Positions 1-8,842 of a DNA stretch of 64,000 nucleotides are shown piece after piece (positions within the stretch are counted from its first letter, which is position 1; every line of letters starts with the position of its first letter). Position numbers and translations under genes: made by a program. The notes beneath the pieces are model-generated. The model ran no database searches and was not told the DNA's origin. It worked only from the letters and a program-made list of their open reading frames with translations. This DNA is from Pseudomonas fluorescens. Its GTDB lineage: Bacteria; Pseudomonadota; Gammaproteobacteria; Pseudomonadales; Pseudomonadaceae. The stretch is from the NCBI RefSeq assembly GCF_902497875.1, contig NZ_CABVHY010000033.1, forward strand, positions 1 to 64,000. The letters are read 5' to 3'.

Positions 1-706
1 AACCTGAGCAGCCTGCCGCTGACGGATGAGCAAGGGTCGCGCTTTGAGCAACTGCCGCAGTTACGCACCTTGCAGGCAGGGCAAACGGGTGAATGGCCAG
101 CGGTGATGCAAGGCTCGAAAGGGGATATTGCGGTACGCGTGTGTGCATACCGCAAGACGGATGAACAAAGGATGGAAAGCGAGCGCAAGTTACAGAGAAC
201 TGCACAAAAAAAGCAAAAACAGAAGCAGCTTCAATCACAGACAGTGGAGGCAGCAGGCTACGTTGTGGTGGTCACGACCTTGGACTGCCTGAGTGCGCAA
301 GAGGTCTTGGCCCTTTATCGGCACCGCTGGCAGGTGGAGTTGGCGTTCAAGCGGATGAAGTCATTGCTAGGGTTATCGCGCTTGAGAAAGAAAAACCCGG
401 AAGGCGCGAAAGCCTGGCTGCAAGGGAAATTATTAGTGGCTTGCCTTATTGAGCGGTTGATCGCCACAGGCGAGCATTTTTCCCCTGTCGAGAGCGAGGG
501 GCATTCAAGAAAACGTGGCTCAGAGGCGTTGTCGCTGGCGTGAAATGGCCTTTATCCATTGGTTGCTTTGTAGCGTGATCAGTCCCCGCTTGTCGTTGTT
601 TACGTGTCTTGAGAAATGGGATTACTTCAGTCGTGCACTGCGCGAATCCCCGCGAAAAAAGCGGGGATACCAGCAAGATGAGCTATGGAGCGAGAGATTT
701 GGTTAG
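1..706 (+). pseudogene. IS4-family transposase, 3' part, frameshifted
   Basis: The reading frame is open from the window edge to 543. It carries the IS4-type Y-(2)-R-(3)-E-(6)-K signature in YRHRWQVELAFKRMK (about 336-380), which supplies the last acidic residue of the DDE catalytic triad of a cut-and-paste transposase. After about 490 the frame loses its sense, and the transposase-like continuation (REMAFIHWLL, then a basic tail) is found in the next frame from 515 to 706. A single frameshift between about 485 and 515 therefore splits the gene, and the encoded protein is probably inactive. The N-terminal half lies outside the window. I could not recognise a terminal inverted repeat after 706, so the right end of the element is not defined. 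Confidence 0.8.
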
Positions 707-710
707 CGCC

Positions 711-840
711 TATGGGGCTTGCCCCCGTTCGGCTGCGAAGCAGTCGTAAAACCAGCACATGAGATGTGTCTGGCAGAACCGGTTTGCAGGTTTTAGGGCC
801 GCTGCGCGCCCCAACGGGGGCAAGCCCCCTCGCCACAGGA
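711..840. repeat. Intergenic palindromic repeat, about 130 bp (copy 1)
   Basis: The outer arms GGGGCTTGCCCCCGTT and CCAACGGGGGCAAGCCCC are inverted repeats. Inside them CGTAAAACC and GGTTTTAGG form a second inverted pair. A related element lies at 36256-36402 and shares the stretch running from GGTTTTAGG to the CCCTCGCCACAGGA end. This is a REP-type mobile palindrome, and short ORFs crossing it are not genes. Confidence 0.7.
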
Positions 841-888
841 GTTGTGCGCAATGTGAGCCACAGCGTCCGTCGCTACAGCGCTACAGCG

Positions 889-1191
889 CTACATCGCAGT
901 CTTGAACCCTTCCTCCCGCTGCAACAGCCGAGCCTGAATCACATCCAGCACGGCGCAGCCTTCGCGCGTCAGTAGATGCACCGCCCGGGTGATGCGGGTG
1001 AGGTCACAGTCGGAAATGTCTTTGAGGTTGAGGCTGGACAAGGTGTCCGTCAGATCGCGAACCACGGTGAAACGATGCATGGCGCAGGCGGCCATGTCGC
1101 TGAGTGCCTGGTGGGTATTGATGAAGAGTACCGGGTTTTCGGCGTCGTAGGTGTCGATGGGGAGGTAACGGGGCATGACTTGGTCGAACAT
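889..1191 (-). CDS. Small conserved-type hypothetical protein, 100 aa
   Basis: The start chosen is the ATG at 1191, because a good ribosome site (AGGAG) sits just before it; the longer frame upstream has no such site. The 100-residue protein is acidic and mostly helical, with no signal peptide or membrane segment. Its sequence (MFDQVMPRYLPIDTY... VLDVIQARLLQREE) resembles the many short uncharacterised proteins of fluorescent pseudomonads that tend to sit alone between repeats. I do not recognise a domain or a function. It stands alone, with the REP element at 711-840 downstream and a gene-free stretch upstream. Confidence 0.65.
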   Translation of the reverse strand: MFDQVMPRYLPIDTYDAENPVLFINTHQALSDMAACAMHRFTVVRDLTDTLSSLNLKDISDCDLTRITRAVHLLTREGCAVLDVIQARLLQREEGFKTAM

Positions 1192-1492
1192 GGTGTAACT
1201 CCTGTAATTAGAGCAACCACCATTCGCGGCCAAACGAAAAAGGTGGCAGCCGTACGCGGGTTGGCCGACCGGGTACAGGAACCGGCACACCCGAAGGTGT
1301 CCCACGCACAGCCGCCATAACACAACGTTTCAGACATACATCGCCTGAAAGGTGTTGGGGACGCTGAGCGTTCCTGCATTCGACCGGCCAAGGTCGTTCG
1401 CGGTCTTTTCCGCGAGCCCGAACTATAGGGGTCGATGCTGAAACGCGGCAACAGGGTACGTTGTAGGAAACGTCTTGGAAAGTTGTGCGCTA

Positions 1493-1528
1493 CTGAATGA
1501 TCGTTCCCGCGTGGGCACGATCATTCAG
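1493..1528. repeat. Perfect 12-bp inverted repeat hairpin
   Basis: CTGAATGATCGT and ACGATCATTCAG enclose a 12-nt GC-rich loop. The hairpin lies 35 bp beyond the stop of the gene ending at 1564. No T-run follows on either strand, so it is either a REP-like element or a weak bidirectional terminator. The rest of the gene-free stretch 1192-1563 shows nothing recognisable. Confidence 0.6.
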
Positions 1529-1563
1529 ACCTGGTTTCATTCATCGGCCAAATGCGCAATCCA

Positions 1564-2295
1564 CTACGAATAGGTGATTTCACTGAGGTCGATAGCCACC
1601 AGCAACGCGTCCTTGTCCGCCTCCCCATCCGCCCCGCGCCGATAAGCCCGTCGCTTGCTCGGCATGCGCAGCCCCTGGGCTTCTACGTAGTCATGGACGT
1701 ACTGGGCCGCCGGCAGGCCACCACTGACGTCGACGTTGTAGTCGTGCCGGCGAAGCAGGTAATCCTCACCGAAATAGAAATCCTGTACCGCGCAGTGGGT
1801 AGCGATGCTTTCGGGAAAGCGCACCCGCAAGCGGCGCCATCGCTGTGCGCCCTCTTGCCAGGGCTCGATTTCCTCGGCCACGACACCTGGCAAGGTGAAC
1901 GCAAAGGGCATGGTCAAGTAGGACCAGAGCGCATAACCGTTGAAGTACGCCCGCTGCAGTGGATCCCAGGGTGTCGTCTCCCCATGGCCACGAAAGGACT
2001 CCCGTGGCGCCAGGCGCTCGGCGACCACCTGCCCGTCGGTCTTTTCAATGGCGATTCGATCCGGCGTGAAGGCGGTAAGCTGATCAAGAGCCCCGAAAGG
2101 CATCACCGAGGCTCTCTGCTCATGCAGCCAGACGGTCATCTGGCGTGGCGTGCTGTCCTGCGTCAGCCCTTTCATGCCCCACAGCAAGCCGCCCGTCACC
2201 AGGCTGGCGCGAACGGTAGTGAACCGGTTCCGGCGTTCGAGACCACCATGGGCGATCAGTACCTGATCGAGCAGTTCACGCTTCTGTTCACTCAT
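1564..2295 (-). CDS. Conserved-type hypothetical protein, 243 aa
   Basis: The start at 2295 (MSEQKRELLDQVLIAHGG) is preceded by AAAGAGGA at good spacing; a start at 2331 would add 12 residues without a ribosome site. The protein has no signal peptide or transmembrane helix. It is rich in aromatic residues and alternating hydrophobic strands (for example LWSYLTMPFAFTLPGV and VQDFYFGEDYLLRRHDYNV). The opening 'hAHGGLERRNRFTTVRA' and the later 'RHDYNVDVSGG' resemble lipoprotein-localisation-like beta-sheet proteins that bind lipid, but this is a loose resemblance. The gene stands alone and its function is unknown. Confidence 0.75.
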   Translation of the reverse strand: MSEQKRELLDQVLIAHGGLERRNRFTTVRASLVTGGLLWGMKGLTQDSTPRQMTVWLHEQRASVMPFGALDQLTAFTPDRIAIEKTDGQVVAERLAPRESFRGHGETTPWDPLQRAYFNGYALWSYLTMPFAFTLPGVVAEEIEPWQEGAQRWRRLRVRFPESIATHCAVQDFYFGEDYLLRRHDYNVDVSGGLPAAQYVHDYVEAQGLRMPSKRRAYRRGADGEADKDALLVAIDLSEITYS

Positions 2296-2588
2296 GGTTG
2301 TGTCCTCTTTGTTTCTGCGTGGATCCGGCATGACGCCTCACCTGGAAAGCCAGGCCCATGGAGTCATTGCAAGGCGTGTGATTTTTTCAAATTATATTAG
2401 ATTTGTAATATTTTATTGAAAAGCCCTTCTCGCCCCAAGCGTGCACCTTCCGACCCTGATTTCGAAAACCAGCGCTCTGCTTCGCGGGCGTTTGTTGAAC
2501 GCCAGGCGTCAGCGAGGATTACCAGCTTCTGGCAGTTGGAGCCTGGTCAGGGCGATAAATCCCGTCCCATTCGCCTTGAACTCCACGC

Positions 2589-3041
2589 TCAAGGGTTAAC
2601 CTGATACCCCCGCCCCTGCAGACAACTGGTATAGGCCGTTGCACTGGTCGTCGCACTGGTCTTCTCCTGCGCCCGGCGTTCCTGACGCTGGCGCGAACCA
2701 CCCACCACGGCTCCAGCCACTGCAGTTTCCTGGGCGCGATCCTGGCGATAGTCCTGCTTCACGTCGTCATCGACACCCTCATAAAACTCGTCATGCTGAC
2801 GTCCTCGTACCTGCGCGCCAGCCGCCCCGGCAGCGGCGCCAACGGCGGCTCCACGAAGTCTGCCCCCGGCAGGCGGCGCGGTCGCGGAGCTCTGGCTGGC
2901 AGCCACGGTTTGACAGTCGGTGATGTCCAGCTGGATTTGTTGCGAAGTCTGGCCCTTGATGGGCACGACTGTTTCCGCCCAGCCTTGAGTGCCGGCAAGC
3001 GACAAGGTGAGGCACAGACTAAGGGACGATAACCTATTCAT
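2589..3041 (-). CDS. Exported glycine-zipper protein, 150 aa
   Basis: The start at 3041 follows a GGAGG site. Residues 1-22 form a signal peptide (MNRLSSLSLCLTLSLAG... WAE). The middle holds a short glycine-zipper segment, GAAVGAAAGAAGAQVRG (about 64-80), of the kind found in YMGG/OmpA-like envelope proteins. It is followed by a charged, low-complexity stretch rich in R, Q, E and D and a second AVAGAVVGG patch. Two cysteines remain outside the signal (DITDCQ and SCLQGRG). It probably sits in the periplasm or at the outer membrane; its role is not known. It lies downstream of selC on the same strand, probably as a separate unit. Confidence 0.75.
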   Translation of the reverse strand: MNRLSSLSLCLTLSLAGTQGWAETVVPIKGQTSQQIQLDITDCQTVAASQSSATAPPAGGRLRGAAVGAAAGAAGAQVRGRQHDEFYEGVDDDVKQDYRQDRAQETAVAGAVVGGSRQRQERRAQEKTSATTSATAYTSCLQGRGYQVNP

Positions 3042-3177
3042 GACAACCTCCGACAAGGCCCAGCGCTCCGCAGAGGACTGGGTCGGGGGACAGGCAGGTA
3101 ACGACATCGCACCTGGTGATTGTTGGGCTTTGTGCTGAAAAATTGTAAACCTGGTGCTCAACGGGATCTGCGCGAAA

Positions 3178-3273
3178 TGGCGGAAGGCTGCGGGAGTCGA
3201 ACCTGCCCGGGAACGGCTGCCGTCCCCAACCGGGTTTGAAGCCCGGCCGCGCCACCGGGCGCGATTGCCTTCC
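3178..3273 (-). tRNA. selC: tRNA-Sec (selenocysteine), anticodon TCA
   Basis: On the minus strand the gene starts GGAAGGCAATCGCG and ends CAGCCTTCCGCCA, giving a 96-nt product with an encoded CCA. The acceptor stem GGAAGGC pairs with GCCTTCC. It has the long extra arm and the eight-pair-type acceptor typical of tRNA-Sec, and the anticodon loop reads CTTCAAA (TCA at 3237-3239). The T-arm is GCAGGTTCGACTCCCGC, and the arrangement closely follows E. coli selC. It is expected to be charged with serine, converted by SelA and delivered to UGA codons by SelB. Here it lies 6 bp after the stop of a truncated selB, and no selA is in the window. Confidence 0.95.
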
Positions 3274-3279
3274 TTGAGG

Positions 3280-3549
3280 TTAGCCTTCGGTCCGCTGTGC
3301 CAGTGCATTGTCCGCGCGGAGGCGGCGCTGGTCGCCAAGCCGTCGGGTCAAGCCGATCCGGTCGAAGAACTCGAGTATCTGAATGCTGCGCTTGCGGCCC
3401 AGGCCGACCCTGTCGCGAAACGCCGAGGCCTCAATCACCGGGTTATCAGCAACCAGTTGCACCAGCATAGCCGCCAATTGGCGCACCGTGGCGTCAGCGT
3501 AAAACAGGTCACGCACTACTTGGTGTCGATCGAGACGTTGTAAGAAGCG
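3280..3549 (-). pseudogene. selB: selB remnant: C-terminal winged-helix domain only
   Basis: The frame encodes about 90 residues matching the last winged-helix domain of SelB, the elongation factor that binds the SECIS hairpin and carries Sec-tRNA (VVRDLFYADATVRQLA, FRDRVGLGRKRSIQILEFFD). A full SelB is about 640 residues, with a GTPase domain first; none of that is present. The homology fades near 3549 and the frame hits a stop at 3595-3597. Its stop lies 6 bp before selC, the same selB-selC order seen in other pseudomonads. The gene has been cut by a deletion, and a functional copy, if any, must be elsewhere. Confidence 0.8.
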
Positions 3550-3596
3550 TATTTGTCGACCCGCAGTTTCAAGGTGGCGGAATTGGCAGGCAACTC

Positions 3597-3764
3597 ATGG
3601 CTGTCATTCATTCAGCCGCCATCAGTGCGGGACTTGATGCTTTGCACGTGCCCTCATCGATCACGGCCGAAGGCTTTTACGCCAGGCTGGGCTATTGAAA
3701 AACACGTCATGAATTTCATGGTGCCGAGCGCACGATCATTATGGAGAGGATGTTGGCGCAATAG
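3597..3764 (+). pseudogene. GNAT acetyltransferase remnant with in-frame stop
   Basis: The plus strand reads the C-terminal end of a GNAT N-acetyltransferase: ALHVPSSITAEGFYARLGY, a TGA stop at 3696-3698, then KTRHEFHGAERTIIMERML to a second stop at 3762-3764. The motif 'lhv.aSltAegFYarlGy', followed by the 'r.e....g.er.iiMer.l' ending, is characteristic of the family. Only about 55 codons remain, without the acetyl-CoA binding loop. It begins where the selB remnant fades out, so it looks like one of several fragments joined by deletions. Confidence 0.75.
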
Positions 3765-3805
3765 CGGGTCCTGATCGAGGACCCGATTGTACTGCTATCG
3801 ACCCT

Positions 3806-3880
3806 TCAAACCCGCTCCAATGCCTGAGCCAGATCCGCCCGCAAGTCTTCCACATCCTCGACCCCCACTGACGTATTACT
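3806..3880 (-). pseudogene. Remnant of a Cys/Met-metabolism PLP enzyme (last 25 codons)
   Basis: The minus strand, in a frame different from the neighbouring gene, reads NTSVGVEDVEDLRADLAQAL followed by ERV and a stop. This is the typical C-terminus of cystathionine gamma-lyase/synthase-type enzymes (vSVGiEdveDLiaDLeqAL). The fragment begins exactly where the upstream gene (3876-4214) ends, so the rest of the enzyme has been lost. It is too short to be functional. Confidence 0.65.
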
Positions 3881-4214
3881 CAGCCACAAACTTGCTTGTG
3901 CCCCCAATCACATCGTCCGCCCAGCTCAAGGCCGCAACGACGGTCGGGAAACCAATCGTGCTCGTCAGTGAAATCAGCGTGTGATGGATCTGCTCTGTCG
4001 TGGCGCCCGCTTCCTGTGCCCGCCTGGTATGACTGTGCACCGCGCCCTCGGAGCGGATGGCCGCGGCGGCAGCGAGCTGGATCAGCTGGACAACCTTCTC
4101 GTCCAGCGGGCCGGCATGATGTGCAGCCGCACCCAAGGCCTGCACCGCGCCAAAGTAATCCGGGTATTGCTGTTTGAGACGTTGGTAGATGTTGTGCTCC
4201 TTCTTGCTTTCCAT
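3876..4214 (-). CDS. AhpD/carboxymuconolactone decarboxylase-family protein, 112 aa
   Basis: The 112-residue all-helical protein has the carboxymuconolactone decarboxylase fold signature: FGAVQALGAAAHHAGPLD, then LAAAAAIRSEGAVHSHTRRA, then QEAGATTEQIHHTLI. AhpD-type members have a redox Cys-x-x-Cys in the middle helix; here the matching segment EGAVHSHTRRA has histidines and no cysteine, so a disulfide-reductase role is unlikely. It starts 36 bp after yyaL on the same strand and may be the last gene of the suf transcript. Its own sequence supports only the fold, not a substrate. Confidence 0.85.
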   Translation of the reverse strand: MESKKEHNIYQRLKQQYPDYFGAVQALGAAAHHAGPLDEKVVQLIQLAAAAAIRSEGAVHSHTRRAQEAGATTEQIHHTLISLTSTIGFPTVVAALSWADDVIGGTSKFVAE

Positions 4215-4250
4215 CGTTGTCTCCTCGCGTTGGATATTAGTTCTCGCCTT

Positions 4251-6239
<1,989 letters not shown>

Positions 6240-6263
6240 GGCTGCATCCTCACAATGGGTTCC

Positions 6264-7106
6264 TCACAGCAGGCCCAACTGCAGGCGGGCCGCCTCGGAC
6301 ATGCGACTTTGATCCCAGGGCGGCTCCCAGACGATCTCCACCTCGACCTGACTGACTCCGGGAATGCTCTGGACCCTGGCGCGTGCCTCCTCCCTCAGCA
6401 CGTCGCCCATCCCGCAACCGGGCGCGGTCATCGACATCTTGATCTCGACGCGCTGGCCGCCATCGGCGAGCGGCGAGGCGTGGCACTGGTAGATCAACCC
6501 GAGATCGACCACGTTGACCGGAATCTCCGGGTCGTAGACGGTGCGCAGCCTGTCCAGCACCTGCTGGATGTCGAAGGCGCCGCTGAGCGCCGGCCGGGGC
6601 CGGGGCTGAGACTGAGGAGCCTCCAGCCCCAGGGCATCGGCGTCCTCGGCAGCAATCCTTGCCAGCCGGCCGCCGACGATCTGCACCGTGATGCTGCCAC
6701 CGAGTGCCTGGGCCACCATCACGCGCTCGCCGCGCTTAAGCTGCAGCCGATCCCCATGAGGAATCAGGGTCGCCGCGCAGTCCCGCGTGAGCTCGATCGG
6801 TTGGGGATGGCCAGGCTGGTTCGGGTTGTCGAAATGAAAGCCGGCGCCTTGCAGCTCATACGCAAAGTCGATGGACAGGCCATCGGCTCGCCCTGCGCTG
6901 GCGGGATCGAGCAGCAGCCTGATGCCGTAGTCGGTTTCGACGACGATATCGCCCTCGACGCCGGGCTCGAACAGAAACTCATGGGCGAAGCCCTCGTCGA
7001 TCCTGAGTCGTACCGAGTCCCCGCTACCATCCGCCAGGGCGGCACCGAGGATTTGCTGCGCCGAATCGCTGAGGCGGATCTTGGGGATGGCTGGTTCGGC
7101 TGTCAT
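6264..7106 (-). CDS. sufT: Fusion of cysteine-free A-type-carrier-like domain and SufT, 280 aa
   Basis: Residues 8-97 resemble the HesB/IscA A-type carrier fold (IRLSDSAQQIL, GIRLLLDPAS, GAGFHFDNPN), but none of the three Fe-S ligand cysteines is present: the first cysteine of the protein is Cys110. Residues 105-160 match the SufT leader segment (RDCAATLIPHGD, VAQALGGSITVQIVGG). Residues 178-275 are a MIP18/DUF59 domain (DPEIPVNVVDLGLIY, TAPGCGMGDV with Cys231, and the PPWDQSRMSEAARLQLGL end). SufT proteins help mature Fe-S enzymes. The gene follows sufU after 3 bp. The fused front domain cannot be a classic cluster carrier and may instead bind partners. Confidence 0.85.
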   Translation of the reverse strand: MTAEPAIPKIRLSDSAQQILGAALADGSGDSVRLRIDEGFAHEFLFEPGVEGDIVVETDYGIRLLLDPASAGRADGLSIDFAYELQGAGFHFDNPNQPGHPQPIELTRDCAATLIPHGDRLQLKRGERVMVAQALGGSITVQIVGGRLARIAAEDADALGLEAPQSQPRPRPALSGAFDIQQVLDRLRTVYDPEIPVNVVDLGLIYQCHASPLADGGQRVEIKMSMTAPGCGMGDVLREEARARVQSIPGVSQVEVEIVWEPPWDQSRMSEAARLQLGLL

Positions 7107-7109
7107 GGC

Positions 7110-7568
7110 TTACTCCGTCGAGACCTGTGCGTCGCTGCCTTCGAGGGCACTGCGCAGCGTGTGCCAGGCCAGGGTGGCGCACTTGACCCGCACCGGGAAT
7201 TCCCAGACTCCGGAAAGCACCGCGAGTTTGCCGAGTTCCGCGGGCACCACTCGGGCGTTGGGCCCTTCGGTGAGCAGCGTATGCACCCGGGCAAAGAGTG
7301 CCAGCGCCTCCTCCGGCTTCTTGCCCTTGACCGCCAGGGTCATCAAGGATGCCGAGGCCTGGGAAATGGCGCAGCCGACGCCCTGGAAGCCGATGTCCTC
7401 GATCACCCCGCCCGCGAGTTTGATATAGATCCTCAGCTGATCGCCACACAGCGGATTGAAGCCCTCCGCCGTATGGGTAGCGTCCTCGAGCTTGCGGAAA
7501 TTGCGCGGTCGCTTGCCGTGGTCAATGATCACGTCCTGGTAGAGGTCGCGCAGCTCATCGCCGCTCAT
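7110..7568 (-). CDS. sufU: SufU, sulfur-transfer/zinc protein of the SUF system, 152 aa
   Basis: The 152-residue protein has the SufU arrangement: PLCGD (Cys41 and Asp43), GVGCAIS (Cys66) and VKCATLAW (Cys130), with the roughly 20-residue insertion before the third cysteine that separates SufU from IscU. SufU binds zinc through these residues and accepts persulfide from SufS. It overlaps sufS by 4 bp (ATGA-type junction), so the two are translationally coupled. This SufS-SufU pairing is typical of Gram-positive bacteria and actinobacteria, and unlike the SufSE-SufA layout of enterobacteria. Confidence 0.93.
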   Translation of the reverse strand: MSGDELRDLYQDVIIDHGKRPRNFRKLEDATHTAEGFNPLCGDQLRIYIKLAGGVIEDIGFQGVGCAISQASASLMTLAVKGKKPEEALALFARVHTLLTEGPNARVVPAELGKLAVLSGVWEFPVRVKCATLAWHTLRSALEGSDAQVSTE

Positions 7569-8842
7569 CGGAACACCTCCTGGACCTTGGCCAGGCCCGT
7601 CACCAGCGCATCGATATCCTGCTCGGTGCTGTAGCAGCCGAGCGAGGCGCGGGCGGTGGCGGCCACACCGAAGCGGTTCATCAAGGGTTGGGCGCAGTGG
7701 TGCCCGGTACGAATCGCGATCCCCTCGCGGTCGAGGATGGTCCCGATATCGTGTGGATGGATGCCATCGAGGACGAACGAGAGGACCCCGACTTTCTGCG
7801 CCGCGGTGCCGATCAGCCTGAGGCCGGGCACCGCTGTCAGCGCCTTCGTCGCGTAGGCCAGCACACTCTGCTCGTGGGCGGCGATAGCGGCGGGCCCCAG
7901 CTCGCCGATGAAATCGATCGCCGCGCCAAGGCCAATCGCCCCGGCCATGTTCGGTGTCCCTGCTTCGAAGCGGTACGGCGGTTTGTTGTAGACGGTCTTC
8001 TCGAAGCTGACCGAGAGGATCATGTCGCCGCCGCCCTGATAAGGTGGCATGGCCTCGAGCAGCTCGTGACGGCCGTAGAGCACGCCAATGCCGGTGGGAC
8101 CGTACATCTTGTGCCCCGACAGCGCGTAGAAGTCGCAGCCCAGCGCGCGCACGTCAACCTTCTCGAGGTGCGGGGCCGCCTGGGCGCCGTCGACCAGCAC
8201 CCGTACGCCCCGGGCGTGGGCGAGTTCGACGATGCGTCGGATCGGGTTGATGGTGCCGGGCACATTCGACACATGGGTGACGGCCAGCAGCCGGGTCCTG
8301 GGCCCGATCAGCCGTTCCAGCTCATCGAGCAGCAGTTCTCCGGAATCATTGATGGGGGCCACTCGCAGCCGGGCACCGGTTTGCTCGCAGAGCATTTGCC
8401 AGGGCACGATGTTCGAGTGGTGCTCCATAGCGCTGATCAATACTTCGTCGCCCGCGCGGACCTGAGCCTTGCCATAAGTTTGCGCCACCAGATTGACCGC
8501 TTCGGTGGTGCCGCGGACGAAAACGATCTCTTCGACCTGCTCGGCATTGAGGAAGCCCTGGACCTTGGCCCGTGCCTTCTCATACTCCTCGGTGGCGCGC
8601 ACCGAGAGGTAGTGCACGCCACGGTGCACGTTGGCGTTCTCCCGCAAGAAGAAGTGCGACATTGCTTCTATGACCGCCAGCGGCTTCTGGCTGGTCGCGG
8701 CGCTGTCGAGGTAAACCAGCGGCTTGCCATAGATCTGCTGCGCAAGGATCGGGAACATCTGGCGCACCCGCTCGACGTCATAACCTGACGCAGGCAAGAG
8801 CTGTTTCGGCAATGCCTGCAGGCTGCTTTCGAGCTCGCTCAT
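7565..8842 (-). CDS. sufS: Cysteine desulfurase SufS, 425 aa
   Basis: This is a PLP-dependent group II cysteine desulfurase. Visible landmarks are EHHSNIVPWQ (the PLP-stacking histidine at about 142), VDGAQAAPH, the Schiff-base lysine Lys245 in LSGHKMYGPTG, and the catalytic Cys383 in IRTGHHCAQPLM on the short active-site loop of the SufS class. It takes sulfur from cysteine, leaving alanine, and passes persulfide to SufU. The gene overlaps both sufD (4 bp) and sufU (4 bp). The full length of about 425 residues, with a short N-terminal extension, is normal for the family. Confidence 0.95.
   Translation of the reverse strand: MSELESSLQALPKQLLPASGYDVERVRQMFPILAQQIYGKPLVYLDSAATSQKPLAVIEAMSHFFLRENANVHRGVHYLSVRATEEYEKARAKVQGFLNAEQVEEIVFVRGTTEAVNLVAQTYGKAQVRAGDEVLISAMEHHSNIVPWQMLCEQTGARLRVAPINDSGELLLDELERLIGPRTRLLAVTHVSNVPGTINPIRRIVELAHARGVRVLVDGAQAAPHLEKVDVRALGCDFYALSGHKMYGPTGIGVLYGRHELLEAMPPYQGGGDMILSVSFEKTVYNKPPYRFEAGTPNMAGAIGLGAAIDFIGELGPAAIAAHEQSVLAYATKALTAVPGLRLIGTAAQKVGVLSFVLDGIHPHDIGTILDREGIAIRTGHHCAQPLMNRFGVAATARASLGCYSTEQDIDALVTGLAKVQEVFR

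Noticed and set aside
3597..3764. In-frame TGA of the GNAT fragment close to selC, as a possible selenocysteine codon
   Set aside because: The fragment is only about 55 codons of a family without known selenoproteins, it lacks the acetyl-CoA site, and a second stop ends it. A decayed gene explains it better.
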